Source: Deltaproteobacteria bacterium (GTDB taxonomy: Bacteria; Desulfobacterota; Syntrophobacteria; BM002). Taken from it: 46,701 nucleotides of DNA. Shown one piece after another: positions 16,029-25,049 of the stretch. The translations under genes and the position numbers were made by a program. The notes under the pieces were generated by a model that was not told where the DNA came from, made no database searches, and saw only the letters and a list, made by a program, of their open reading frames with translations. Positions within the stretch are counted from its first letter, which is position 1. The number at the start of each line of letters is the position of its first letter. Location of the stretch: NCBI GenBank assembly GCA_019309045.1, contig JAFDGZ010000015.1, positions 1-46,701 on the forward strand. The letters are read 5' to 3'.

Positions 16029-16102
16029 TGAAATTCTGGATCAATACCGAGCAGTTGTAACCATTGCCTGCAGGATTGAGCTGTGTTGCAGCCCTCATTG
16101 AA

Positions 16103-18709
16103 TCAGTTGCCGTCCAGGATTTCTCTCACACCGGCCAGCAACTCGGTCACCTTGTAGGGCTTGGCGAAGAAGCCCTTGGCACCGGCAGCGAGCAGCTCGG
16201 TTTTGGGACCGTTGGGCGAGTGCCCACTGGCTATCAGGACCTTGGCAGCTGGATTGACTTCCAGAATTTTCTCCAAACACTTCCTGCCGCCCATACCTGG
16301 CATTATGAGGTCGAGAATGATCAGGTCGATTCTGCCCCTTTCCCGGTCGTACAGTGTGAGCGCTGTCTCGCCGTCTCCAGCTACGAGCACTGTATAGCCA
16401 AAACTCCTGAGGATGCGCTCACCCAGGTCTCTGATGGCCGGCTCATCATCCACCAGCAGCACGCACTCATTGCCGCCGCGGAGAAGTTGTTGCCCTTCAA
16501 CAACCTCAGCATCATGCATTTCGTGCCTGATTGCCGGCAGGTAAATCTCAAAGCTCGTTCCCTTACCGAGCTCACTGGAGCAGGTGATATAGCCGTCGTG
16601 TCCCTTGACAATGCCATACACCATGGCCAGGCCTAGTCCGGTGCCCTGCCCTGGAACCTTGGTGCTGAAGAAGGGCTCAAAAATGTGTTCCAGAGTATAC
16701 GAGTCCATGCCATGGCCAGTGTCAGATATGCTCAGTTTGACATACTCGCCCGGCCGTGCTCCCATGTGGCTCTTGCAATAGGCTTGGTCCAACACGGTGT
16801 TTCTTGTCTCGATCAGGAGCTTGCCCCCCTCGGGCATGGCGTCCTTGGCGTTTACAGCCAGATTCATAATTATCTGTTCCATTTGCACCGGATCAGCATT
16901 GACCAGCTGCACCTCTTTTTCAAGATGCAGTTCAATATCAATCATTTTTTCAATGGCATGCTCGAGCAGCTTCTTGGTCTTTTCCACCTCATGATTCAGA
17001 TTGACAGGCCTCCTCTTGCTCTCCATTTTGCGACTGAAGGTAAGCATCTGTCTGGTAAGCTCACTGCCCCTTTTGGCAGCACTGACGATCTGCTGCAGTT
17101 CTCGATAGCCGGGATCTCCTTCTTTCTTTTCTATGAGGAGCAGTTCTGCATATCCCAGGACAGCCTGCAGCAGGTTATTGAAATCGTGGGAAATACCACC
17201 TGCCAGAGTTCCGATGGCTTCCATTTTCTGGGCGTGCTGGAGCTGCTTTTCAAGTTTGTACTTTTCCTGCTGCGCCCGTTTCTTCTCGGTAACATCGCTT
17301 CCCAGTGACTGGTATTCTATCAACTCACCCGCCTCATCGAAGATGGCACGATAGGTCCACTGCTGCCAGCGTAGAGAGCCGTCCGCAAAGAAAGCCTGAT
17401 GCTCATAGGTCACAATAGGATTCTCAGACCGCAGAGAGCGCAGGCAGTGACGCACAGCTTGTCGTTCTTTTTCCGGTATGGATTGAAAGAGGTTCTTGCC
17501 CAACAGGTCTTCTTTCCCCAGTCCCAAATAGGAACAGTAGGCGCTGTTTACAAAAGTCAGAGTACCATCCGGCAGAAAACGGCAGATCATATCAGGCATG
17601 TCCTCAACTACCAGTCGATAGCGCTCTTCGCTCTTCTTGAGCTCTTCTTCTGCTTTCTGACGCTCGACTATCTCACTTTGCAGTTGTCGATTTTTCTCTT
17701 CTACCTCCCTTTCTCTCCTCGCCGCTTCCTCTAGTCTAGCACTCAAGACCAGGCGGTGGGTATTGAGTCGCAGGCCAAAGGCCAGGCCGCCCAAAATAAG
17801 AATCGACAGCACCACCATGGCAAGCAGCAGATGCCAGGGATCAGCCCTGCCAAAGACCTCGGAGGCTGGCAGAACACTTACCAGAGAGAAAGGGGTGTTG
17901 CCAACTGCTACTTTGATGGCAAACATCTCTTTATTGCCCCAGTGGCTGCCAGGCAGTCTAAATTTTCTCATCTGGCCGTTCTCCAGGGATCGCAGCTCAG
18001 TGAGACCGGAAAAAAGGACATTCAACGGCATGTCTTCAGGGGCGTAAAGCGTGTCTTTTCCAGAGGATATGCCCACAAACTGACTGTCAGTACGGCTGAC
18101 TTTCACCAGATGGTCGTATACGCTTTGCGGTACAACCCTGGCGATAATCTGGCCCTCATATCTGCCCTGGAAGTAGTATGGCAGGGAGACCATTATCTTG
18201 CTTGCCTCTGGGATGAGAGCAGCCTCGGTTCTGTCTGGAGTCAGGTAGTTCCGCCAGTTCCGTCTGCTATACCCTTCTTTCCTGTCGCTCTGGCTCGCTG
18301 CAAGCACCTCGCCTGCTGAGTTTACCAAGACAATCAGACTGTATATTCTCTGCCCACCGATTTTTCTGGCATCTAGCAGCTGATCTAACTCCCGACCAAT
18401 GGCGGCCAGCCTGTCATCCATGCCGCTCGGAGTAGGCTCGAGTGCTTTGTAACGGAAAAAATTGGCAACGACCCGGCTCCTGGCAAGGCTTTCTAGATCC
18501 TGGCGGCGTTCATCGAAGAAGTACAACACCGCTTCTGCACGTTTTTCTGTATCCTGTTCGAGCTGGGAGAGAGCACTCTGTCGCAAGCTAACCTGGGAAC
18601 GGTAATTCGCCATGAGCAGGTAGGCAATGAAACAGACCAGAACTATACCAAGGGTCATGGTGGCAAGATTCTGGGTCTCTAGATGCAGTCTACCTCTCGG
18701 GCGTCGCAT
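16103..18709 (-). CDS. Hybrid sensor histidine kinase (Cache-like sensor, PAS, HisKA, HATPase, REC)
   Basis: 868 residues. A membrane segment at ~17-35, an extracytoplasmic Cache-like sensor (~40-288), a second membrane segment (~291-312), a coiled coil (~320-368), a PAS domain (~365-480), HisKA with the phosphoacceptor His508 (GGISHDFNN), HATPase_c with N-box Asn620, DTGHGM (663-668) and GTGLGLA (689-695), and a C-terminal receiver with acidic pair Asp754-Asp755, phosphoacceptor Asp800 and Lys850. Phosphate is expected to pass from His508 to Asp800 and then to an unlinked phosphotransfer protein or regulator. No response regulator is adjacent. The ligand is unknown. Confidence 0.9.
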   Translation of the reverse strand: MRRPRGRLHLETQNLATMTLGIVLVCFIAYLLMANYRSQVSLRQSALSQLEQDTEKRAEAVLYFFDERRQDLESLARSRVVANFFRYKALEPTPSGMDDRLAAIGRELDQLLDARKIGGQRIYSLIVLVNSAGEVLAASQSDRKEGYSRRNWRNYLTPDRTEAALIPEASKIMVSLPYYFQGRYEGQIIARVVPQSVYDHLVKVSRTDSQFVGISSGKDTLYAPEDMPLNVLFSGLTELRSLENGQMRKFRLPGSHWGNKEMFAIKVAVGNTPFSLVSVLPASEVFGRADPWHLLLAMVVLSILILGGLAFGLRLNTHRLVLSARLEEAARREREVEEKNRQLQSEIVERQKAEEELKKSEERYRLVVEDMPDMICRFLPDGTLTFVNSAYCSYLGLGKEDLLGKNLFQSIPEKERQAVRHCLRSLRSENPIVTYEHQAFFADGSLRWQQWTYRAIFDEAGELIEYQSLGSDVTEKKRAQQEKYKLEKQLQHAQKMEAIGTLAGGISHDFNNLLQAVLGYAELLLIEKKEGDPGYRELQQIVSAAKRGSELTRQMLTFSRKMESKRRPVNLNHEVEKTKKLLEHAIEKMIDIELHLEKEVQLVNADPVQMEQIIMNLAVNAKDAMPEGGKLLIETRNTVLDQAYCKSHMGARPGEYVKLSISDTGHGMDSYTLEHIFEPFFSTKVPGQGTGLGLAMVYGIVKGHDGYITCSSELGKGTSFEIYLPAIRHEMHDAEVVEGQQLLRGGNECVLLVDDEPAIRDLGERILRSFGYTVLVAGDGETALTLYDRERGRIDLIILDLIMPGMGGRKCLEKILEVNPAAKVLIASGHSPNGPKTELLAAGAKGFFAKPYKVTELLAGVREILDGN

Positions 18710-19185
18710 AAGCCTCCCACAACTGGTGAACTGTGAGCACCAAAGCCGAACACATTGTAGCTCTCAAACTTTTCAGGCATTCCTGCAGGACTAACCAGGA
18801 GATTTCCCGAGACTTCCATTGGCGCACTGCAAGGGGGCTGCACTGCATCAGGTCTAGATGTCTGCCGAACCGCAATGTCCACGCACTTGCAGTGCAGGTC
18901 TCTGTATCAGGAGCGCCTGATCGCAGTCTTTGCTCTCGTTCCTGATCTATGTCCGCCTCCAGAAAACAATTGCTATAGATCAGCAAACAAGCCTGATTCT
19001 CAATGTTCCCGGACACGGATTCAGATACTTCACGAGTTGCGGCATTTTGCCGAGCAATAAATGCGCACTAGAAAACGGGCAGCCGGTTTCTCGGCCGAGC
19101 ATATCTGCAAGCCTTATGCCAGCAAAAGAGAAGAACGGCTTACTCTCGAGCTGAGGCAGTCTGCGGCTCCTGGCGTCAAGGAATG
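18710..19185. other. Intergenic region with no supported gene
   Basis: About 475 bases between two leftward genes. Short frames exist on both strands but none has a ribosome site plus protein-like sequence. It should contain the promoter of the hybrid kinase gene; I could not define it. Confidence 0.4.
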
Positions 19186-20457
19186 CTAAGCAGGGCTCAG
19201 GCAAGGATTGAAGTAGCCAAACTTCACCTGGGGGTGATGCTTCTTGATGTGCGCCATCATACCAAGGATGCCGTGTTTGTTTGCCCTTGGCTGATAATTG
19301 ATGCCGGATAGATACCATTCAGGATCAATATTCAAATTTCGCATCTGAATGAGATCTAGATTGGTGTCGTCGATCAGTCTAATGAGTGCCTCAACCTCTT
19401 CATCCTCATCAGTAAGTCCAGGCAAGGTCAACAGGTTGATTGAAACAAAGCCTTTACTCATTTTCATGACCTGCATCGATTCTTTTACTTCTTTCAGGTC
19501 AAATCCTCGAGGTCGGTAGTAGCGACAATAATAATATTGCCTGGCACTATTCAAGCTCACTCGAATGCTGTCCAGGCCATATTGGCGCAGCTGGGCAACA
19601 ACCTGGGGCAAGCTGCCATTGGTGTTAAGATTTATGGTGCCACGACCGCTCTGCTGCCGAACTTTCTTTACAGCTGCGGCAAGTGTCTTCCCTTGCAGCA
19701 ATGGCTCTCCCTCGCATCCCTGGCCAAAGCTTACCACAGGTGCGGCAGCTCTTTGCAAATGGCCAAGGGCAACTTCTGCAAGCTCCTCCGCTCGTGGTAC
19801 AAAGGAAATACGATCCTGTGAGGCACAGATGGGAGTTCCTTGCTGTAGACTGATGCAACCCAGACAAGCAGCATTGCACACAGGAGAGGAAGGAAGAGGC
19901 GCCTCCCAGCGCTCCAGAAAAAAATTCTTGGCAGCAGGGCAGCCATAGGTGAGGGCACACTTCCCAAGGTGCTGAACCAGCCGATTATGCGGCAGCCTTT
20001 CGAGATAGTCTCTGGCTTGCCGCCGCAGTCTGTCCTCGTTGAACTGGTCACTGTCCTGCCGTCGGTCCTCATCCACGCGAATACCGGCAACCCAGAATTG
20101 CCCCTCTTTCCAGCCCACCGCTGTGTAACTGAAAAGCGGCAAAACTGGCGCATTTCTACGGCGATAATAGGCCGCCGTAAGAATCTGGGTGTGTGCCGGT
20201 GCCATGAAGGCAGCCACCGCCTGCACCTTTTTGCCGGCAGCATAGGGATCATCAGTGACCACTTGAAAGCTGCCGCTCCTGCGATCATAACCAACCGGCA
20301 GTCTTCCAGGCAGTACAAAGAGCTCAGAGCCGGCAGGCAGGGGAATCAAAGTTCTTTCATCGACTCTCTGCCAGGAAGCTGCACTACTGCCAGTCATCTC
20401 CAGGGACGGATGGTCGAATATGCGGCCGTTTTCATCTGCATACACTAGATTGACCAC
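19186..20457 (-). CDS. Conserved radical SAM protein of unknown function
   Basis: 423 residues. The radical SAM cluster motif is Cys194-x3-Cys198-x2-Cys201 (PVCNAACLGC). Following it are a glycine-rich SAM-binding strand (SFGQGCEGEP), an NLNTNGS strand and an R-V-S-L-N-S segment, as in a radical SAM TIM barrel. The N-terminal ~190 residues form a separate, conserved domain containing GKCALTYGCPAAKN (Cys167, Cys173). Extra Cys at 211 and near the C-terminus might bind a second cluster or disulfide. I recall this two-part architecture as widespread in Desulfobacterota with no assigned reaction. It stands alone, upstream of nothing obviously related, next to a metal exporter gene on the same strand. 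Confidence 0.85.
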   Translation of the reverse strand: MVNLVYADENGRIFDHPSLEMTGSSAASWQRVDERTLIPLPAGSELFVLPGRLPVGYDRRSGSFQVVTDDPYAAGKKVQAVAAFMAPAHTQILTAAYYRRRNAPVLPLFSYTAVGWKEGQFWVAGIRVDEDRRQDSDQFNEDRLRRQARDYLERLPHNRLVQHLGKCALTYGCPAAKNFFLERWEAPLPSSPVCNAACLGCISLQQGTPICASQDRISFVPRAEELAEVALGHLQRAAAPVVSFGQGCEGEPLLQGKTLAAAVKKVRQQSGRGTINLNTNGSLPQVVAQLRQYGLDSIRVSLNSARQYYYCRYYRPRGFDLKEVKESMQVMKMSKGFVSINLLTLPGLTDEDEEVEALIRLIDDTNLDLIQMRNLNIDPEWYLSGINYQPRANKHGILGMMAHIKKHHPQVKFGYFNPCLSPA

Positions 20458-20498
20458 AGGATCTCACTCCCAGGCTGCTCCGGACAGTATGACACTTT

Positions 20499-21497
20499 TC
20501 AGTCATGATGAAGCTTTTCGGCAACCACATCCTCAACACGCCAGGGTGCGTGCAGTCCCAGCGACTCCGTTGTTCTGTCAGCACAGGAATGGCGTTGACA
20601 TTTAGGGCAAAATGGATCATCACAGGGATCCAGATGGACAATCACCTCACCGATCTCACCCAGGGCGTTGACCAGAACTCTCTCAATCTCTTTGGCCTGG
20701 CTGTGGGCTTCCACCAGACTGAAGCTTCGCGGCAGGATCAGATGAAAATCAATGCTTACTTGCCTGCCGTAGCGGCGAGCTCTCAGGTGGTGAATATCAA
20801 TCCACTCTGGCTGCCGATGCCGGTTCAAAATCGCCACAATGCGAGAAAGCAGGTCAGGATCTGCCTGATCCATCAAGCGGCCAAAAGATGTGCTGAGCAG
20901 ACGCCAGCCAGTGTAGAGGATATTCACCGCCACCAGACAGGCAATGGCTGGATCCCACCACTGCGCCCCTGTAGTGCGCACCAGTACCAACCCCACCAGT
21001 ACCCCCCCACTGGTATAGACATCTGTGAGCAGGTGCTTGCCGTCAGCTATCAACACATCCGAGTTATTCTTTCTACCGGTCCGTATCAAGAACCATCCCA
21101 GAAAAAAATTGACTGCCGAGGCAGCAACAATCAGAAAAATTCCCTGCTCCAGATTGGTTAGCTGACGCTCATGGAAGAATTCCGGAATTGATCTTGCGAG
21201 AATGGCCATAGAGGCCAGGGCGATAAGCGCTCCTTCAAATCCTACAGAAAAATACTCAATTTTCCCATGGCCATATGGGTGCTTCCTGTCAGCAGGGATA
21301 CTGCTGAGGTGAGTGCTGAACAGAGCAAAACCACCGGCAACCACGTTGATAATCGATTCAAAGGCATCGGAGAGCACCGCGGTAGAGCCGGTCACTGCAT
21401 AAGCCACAAACTTCACGCTGGTCAGCAAACAGCTCACCACAAAGGCAAGAGCCATTGCCTTCACAGGGGTGGCAGACTGCAAAGTGCGGTTCGTCAT
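20499..21497 (-). CDS. Cation diffusion facilitator (CDF) metal exporter
   Basis: About 332 residues from the ATG at 21497; an in-frame GTG at 21524 is an alternative and neither has a well-spaced ribosome site. CDF marks: SDAFES with Asp44 (TM2), HPYGHGKIEY (His73, His77), KHLLTDVYTS with His155-x3-Asp159 (TM5), six hydrophobic segments and a C-terminal cytoplasmic domain (~205-290). CDF proteins export Zn, Fe, Co or Mn in exchange for protons. After the standard domain there is an additional Cys cluster, DPCDDPFCPKCQRHSC, likely a small metal-binding tail. The TM2/TM5 His/Asp set suggests zinc or iron; the exact ion is not certain. Confidence 0.88.
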   Translation of the reverse strand: MTNRTLQSATPVKAMALAFVVSCLLTSVKFVAYAVTGSTAVLSDAFESIINVVAGGFALFSTHLSSIPADRKHPYGHGKIEYFSVGFEGALIALASMAILARSIPEFFHERQLTNLEQGIFLIVAASAVNFFLGWFLIRTGRKNNSDVLIADGKHLLTDVYTSGGVLVGLVLVRTTGAQWWDPAIACLVAVNILYTGWRLLSTSFGRLMDQADPDLLSRIVAILNRHRQPEWIDIHHLRARRYGRQVSIDFHLILPRSFSLVEAHSQAKEIERVLVNALGEIGEVIVHLDPCDDPFCPKCQRHSCADRTTESLGLHAPWRVEDVVAEKLHHD

Positions 21498-21524
21498 GTA
21501 TCTAGGTTTGCCAGTTTTGACCAC

Positions 21525-21865
21525 GTCCCCTATTAACTAACGGTTCATAATAAATGAAGAGCCTCTTGATGACAAATAGAGAATCAGTCGTCGGAGGGGT
21601 CTCTAGCCGCGACGAAGAAAACATCCCCGTTACGTTTGCTCTGCCATGTGTGCTATAGTGGTTTTTCTCGAGCACATCAGCAGCTCGCTGGCAGGTGCAA
21701 CGCTGTTTGCCGTACCTCTTGCTGGCCGGGAGCATTGTTGTCATGGTTTGCCAGCTGAGGGCCACAGGACTGGCCGACAGGCTGCCTGCTGCACTTGCTT
21801 CGCTTATTATCCTGGTTGGAGGCCACTGATTCGTTAATAATCCAGGCGAAGGAGTATATTTCAGG
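21525..21865. other. Divergent intergenic region
   Basis: About 340 bases between the divergent CDF exporter gene and the ACT-domain pair. On the + strand, TGCTATAGT (21651-21659) resembles an extended -10 element that could drive the ACT genes. Aside from a possible 44-residue membrane peptide gene (21695-21829), I see nothing coding. Confidence 0.4.
21695..21829 (+). CDS. Possible small hydrophobic membrane protein
   Basis: GTG at 21695, 44 residues, too short to be obvious. The frame encodes two hydrophobic stretches (about residues 5-18 and 31-42) separated by a charged turn (QLRATGLADR). It lies just downstream of an extended -10-like sequence (21651-21659) and before the ACT genes. There is no clear ribosome site, so it may be a chance frame. 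Confidence 0.25.
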   Translation: MQRCLPYLLLAGSIVVMVCQLRATGLADRLPAALASLIILVGGH

Positions 21866-22387
21866 GTGAGCAAGAGAAGCAAAACAGTCCGGATCATGCG
21901 GCGCATTGGCGCCCCTGAGCCTAAGAAGATTCGCATCACCGGCATCTTGCAGAGTCCTGATCTGGCATCCATATCCTTCATGCTGGCGGCAGGTCGGCAG
22001 GAGTCTCTGGCAGAGTGTCTCTCTCTCCTTGGCTCCCGGGGAATCAACATCCGTTTCATCAGTATATATCAAGGTTCTAATGATGAAACCAGCCTCTGTA
22101 TTTGCATAGATGTAAACGCTCTGGAGAGGGCGCTCGAATTGCTCGAATCGCAAAGCGAGAAACTGGGCATTCTTGAAATGATCTATCGCCCTGAGGTTAG
22201 AGTCATTTCCATCTATCCCTACAAAGAACGACCGCGAGTTGCGGAAAGACTCTTTACTACCCTCCGTCTGAACGGTATAGAACCTCTGGCGGCAAACAAT
22301 GCCAGTTCGGTCATATCCTGTGTGCTCGGCAAAGAATATGTTGACAAAGCTCTGGCCTTTCTCGAGCAAGCCTTCGACCTTCCTTGA
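21866..22387 (+). CDS. ACT-domain protein (aspartokinase-type regulatory fold)
   Basis: 173 residues from GTG 21866; AGGAG lies ~12 bases upstream, so the start is provisional (an ATG at 21896 is in frame). Two ACT-like halves are visible: ~20-95 (SPDLASISFML..., then GINIRFISIYQGSNDETSLCICID) and ~100-170 (VRVISIYPYKERPRVAERLFTTLRLNGIEPLAANNASSVISCVL). The layout recalls the regulatory region of aspartate kinases without a kinase domain, which suggests amino-acid sensing or a stand-alone regulator. It is followed directly by a similar protein, with stop and next frame touching at 22384-22387. Ligand unknown. Confidence 0.7.
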   Translation: MSKRSKTVRIMRRIGAPEPKKIRITGILQSPDLASISFMLAAGRQESLAECLSLLGSRGINIRFISIYQGSNDETSLCICIDVNALERALELLESQSEKLGILEMIYRPEVRVISIYPYKERPRVAERLFTTLRLNGIEPLAANNASSVISCVLGKEYVDKALAFLEQAFDLP

Positions 22388-22458
22388 GCAAACAGTTCAT
22401 TCACAGGCGCACGACTCGAGAAAGGACGCTCACAACAGCTGCGAGGAGGAATAACCTT

Positions 22459-22956
22459 GTGCTACAGCATGATAGAGTCCTGGAAATCTTTCCCCTGAAA
22501 ATTCTTCGCAGTCTGAGCCAGATGAGCTTTCTAGGGATTCCCAGCCGACCAGGGGCAACGAGGCCGCTTTTTGATCTGTTGGAGCGCCACACAGTGCCTT
22601 TAAAGTTCCTTCTCGAAGGGTGTGCTGGTCTTGCGGGTAGAGATCTGGTTATCTGTATCCCCAGCAAATATTTCTCTGACTTGGAAGCAGAATTGGCTGA
22701 GGTGAAACTCAGAATGCAGCCCAAGAAAGTGACGTTGCGGCAGCCGGTCGCCATAGTGCGCATGCTGGGTCCACACTTCGACATCCAGGTTGGGACCTCC
22801 GGTGTGCTTTTCTCAGCACTTATGAAGGCGGGGGTCCAGGTCTATAGCAACGCCACCACCATCACTTCATCACTGTGTGTAATTCCTGAAGACCAGGTGG
22901 GTAAGGCTGAACGGGCAATCGCCAGAGCCTTTGCCTTGCCAAAATCAAAAAAATAG
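22459..22956 (+). CDS. Second ACT-domain protein
   Basis: The frame is open from a TTG at 22384, but GTG 22459 has GAGGAGG 9 bases upstream and is preferred; 165 residues. The protein aligns in layout with its upstream neighbour: a first region with MSFLGIPSRPGATRPLFDLLERHTVPLKFLLEG (an ACT-type strand/helix with a long turn), and a second, PVAIVRMLGPHFDIQVGTSGVLFSALMKAGVQVYSNATTITSSLCVIPEDQVGKAERAI, which closely follows aspartokinase ACT repeats including the ligand-binding 'T..SS..C.I' end. The pair probably forms a hetero-oligomer or senses two ligands. No enzyme is attached. Confidence 0.7.
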   Translation: MLQHDRVLEIFPLKILRSLSQMSFLGIPSRPGATRPLFDLLERHTVPLKFLLEGCAGLAGRDLVICIPSKYFSDLEAELAEVKLRMQPKKVTLRQPVAIVRMLGPHFDIQVGTSGVLFSALMKAGVQVYSNATTITSSLCVIPEDQVGKAERAIARAFALPKSKK

Positions 22957-23126
22957 AAGATTCCTCTGCGATCCTTATGCTGCAGGACAGGGTGCGGCCG
23001 GCTCCTGCGGAAGACGTTTGGCATCGGTATCTAGCTGGTTGCCTGTTTCTAGATGCTTGCCGCCATAATCGGAACAGGCAGCATCTTATGGCTTCGCGGC
23101 AAATAGAGAATCTCTGCAGCGCCCCA

Positions 23127-25049
23127 TCACAGTTCCTCTGGCCGCTGAGATCGTCTGGCAGGGTGCCGCAGCGGCAGCGTTACTGTGAAGCAGGAACCCT
23201 CACCTGGAGCCGACTCTACGGTGATACTGCCGCCGTGTTCGTGGACAATCTTCTGGGTTATGGCCAGGCCGAGACCTGTACCGCGCGCCCCTTTTGTACT
23301 GAAAAGGTTCTGGAAAATCTCCTTTTGCAGCTGCGGAGACATACCCCTGCCCGTGTCCTTCACCTGCAGGCTCACTTTATCATCGCCTTCTGTGCGGCTT
23401 ATCACCGTCACCACTCCACCGCTGCCAGTCTCTGGAAAGGCCTCTATGGCATTGGTAACCAGATTCAACAGACAGGTGTGCATCCCTTCGGCATCTGCCT
23501 CTACCAGAGGCAAAGAAGGGTCCAGTTCCCGAAGCAGGTTCACCTGCCGGGCTGCTGCTTGCCCGGCCACCAATTCGCACACTTCCTCAATGATGGCATT
23601 GAGCGAGCATGGTTCGTAGTCTGGGACATTGCTCCTGACGTAGCTTAACATATCCAGGGTGAGGCGTGAAATCCGTTCGATGTTCTTGCCAACCAGAGAC
23701 CACCCTTTGCGCAGGAGGCTCTCCTTGCCCTCGGCAAGCCCCCTGTCGACCATGAAACCGCCCAGCTTCATGCCGTGCAGGATGTTTTTTACTCCGTGGG
23801 CCACCCCGGCCATGGCCTGTCCCATGGCAGCCATGCGTTCTCTGTCTATGAGCTCCTTTTCCAACCGCTTGATGTCTCGCATGTCCTTGAAATAGCCTAC
23901 TGTGGCTACCTCTTTGCCCTCTTCGTGCAGCACAGTGGCAGAAAGAAGGATGGGGATGCACTCGCCACTCTTGCTGAGGACGTATACCTCATAGTTGATC
24001 AGGCGACCAGCGCCACCGTGCTCCGGTCCATAAATCTTCTTCTTTATCTTTCTTGCCACACCGGGCGGATACAGCTGCCGGACGTGAAGCTGCTGCAAGG
24101 CCTCCTGGCGGCTGTAGCCCGTAATACGCTCGGCACCTTCGTTGAATATGATGAGGCGGCCCTGAGGGTCATTGGCAATGATGCCGTCCATTGAGGTCTG
24201 AATGAGATTGTGTTCGAATTCGTAGCGCTGCATCAGTTCCTTTTGCAGCCGCTTGATCTCACGCATGTCTTTAAAGAAACCTACAGTGGCAACCTCCCTG
24301 CCCTCTTCATAGAGAAGGACTGCAGAAAGCAGAATGGGCACGCGCTCGCCACTTTTGGTGATGATGTCCGCTTCATGGTCGATCAGACGGCCGGGGCCAC
24401 CGAAATTGCTGCTGTAAATCTTTTTTTTGATCTTTCTGGCCTCACCCTCAGCATAGAGTTGGCTGACATGCAACCTGGAAATGGCCTCCTCCCGGGTGTA
24501 GCCGGTGATCCGTTCAGCTCCCTCGTTGAATATGATGATATCGCCGTCCCGGTCGTTGGCGATAATGCCATCCATTGAGACCTGAATGAGATTGTGCTCA
24601 AACTCGTTGATCCTCTGGAGCTCCTCGGTGGTCTCTTTGACCATGCACTCCAGATTTTCAGTGTACTCGCGGAGTTTATTGCGCATCCAGATCCGCTCTT
24701 TTGCCCTCCGCAGAGCCACGTTCAATGCTGCGTCGCTGATAGGTTTATTGATAAAATCGGAGGCTTCCAATTGCAGGGCTTTGATGGCCAGGTTCATCTC
24801 GCCATGACCGGTAATAACGATAACTTCCGCGTCACTATTGATCTCTTTCACCCGACGCAGCACTTCGATGCCGTCCATTCCGGGCATCTTGATGTCTGTG
24901 AGTACAATTGGCGGCATACGTTCAGAAAAGATGCGCAGGCCGCTTGGTCCATCCTCAGCGGTATACACCTCGTAGCCGTCGCTCTCCAGGGAGATCTTCA
25001 ACAGCTCCCGCGTACTCTCTTCATCGTCGATAACAAGAAGCGTGTTCAT
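23127..25049 (-). CDS. Cytoplasmic sensor kinase: receiver, two PAS domains, histidine kinase
   Basis: 640 residues without membrane segments. Receiver domain 1-120 (Asp8/Asp9, phosphoacceptor Asp52 in TDIKMPG, Lys102), a coiled coil (~120-148), PAS1 (~149-268) and PAS2 (~277-397), a HisKA-like segment with an unusual H-box, AHGVKN (His418), and HATPase_c (N-box Asn533, DTGRGM 565-570, GTGLGLA 590-596). The two PAS domains are near copies with a 128-residue period. The start overlaps the stop of the upstream membrane kinase gene (ATGA at 25046-25049), so they are translationally coupled. The receiver is a likely phosphate acceptor from that partner or from the kinase itself. Confidence 0.9.
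   Translation of the reverse strand: MNTLLVIDDEESTRELLKISLESDGYEVYTAEDGPSGLRIFSERMPPIVLTDIKMPGMDGIEVLRRVKEINSDAEVIVITGHGEMNLAIKALQLEASDFINKPISDAALNVALRRAKERIWMRNKLREYTENLECMVKETTEELQRINEFEHNLIQVSMDGIIANDRDGDIIIFNEGAERITGYTREEAISRLHVSQLYAEGEARKIKKKIYSSNFGGPGRLIDHEADIITKSGERVPILLSAVLLYEEGREVATVGFFKDMREIKRLQKELMQRYEFEHNLIQTSMDGIIANDPQGRLIIFNEGAERITGYSRQEALQQLHVRQLYPPGVARKIKKKIYGPEHGGAGRLINYEVYVLSKSGECIPILLSATVLHEEGKEVATVGYFKDMRDIKRLEKELIDRERMAAMGQAMAGVAHGVKNILHGMKLGGFMVDRGLAEGKESLLRKGWSLVGKNIERISRLTLDMLSYVRSNVPDYEPCSLNAIIEEVCELVAGQAAARQVNLLRELDPSLPLVEADAEGMHTCLLNLVTNAIEAFPETGSGGVVTVISRTEGDDKVSLQVKDTGRGMSPQLQKEIFQNLFSTKGARGTGLGLAITQKIVHEHGGSITVESAPGEGSCFTVTLPLRHPARRSQRPEEL

Noticed and set aside
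22957-23126. ATCTAG...CTAGAT inverted repeat between convergent genes
   Set aside because: Six base pairs around a 14-base loop without a T-run is too weak to call a terminator.
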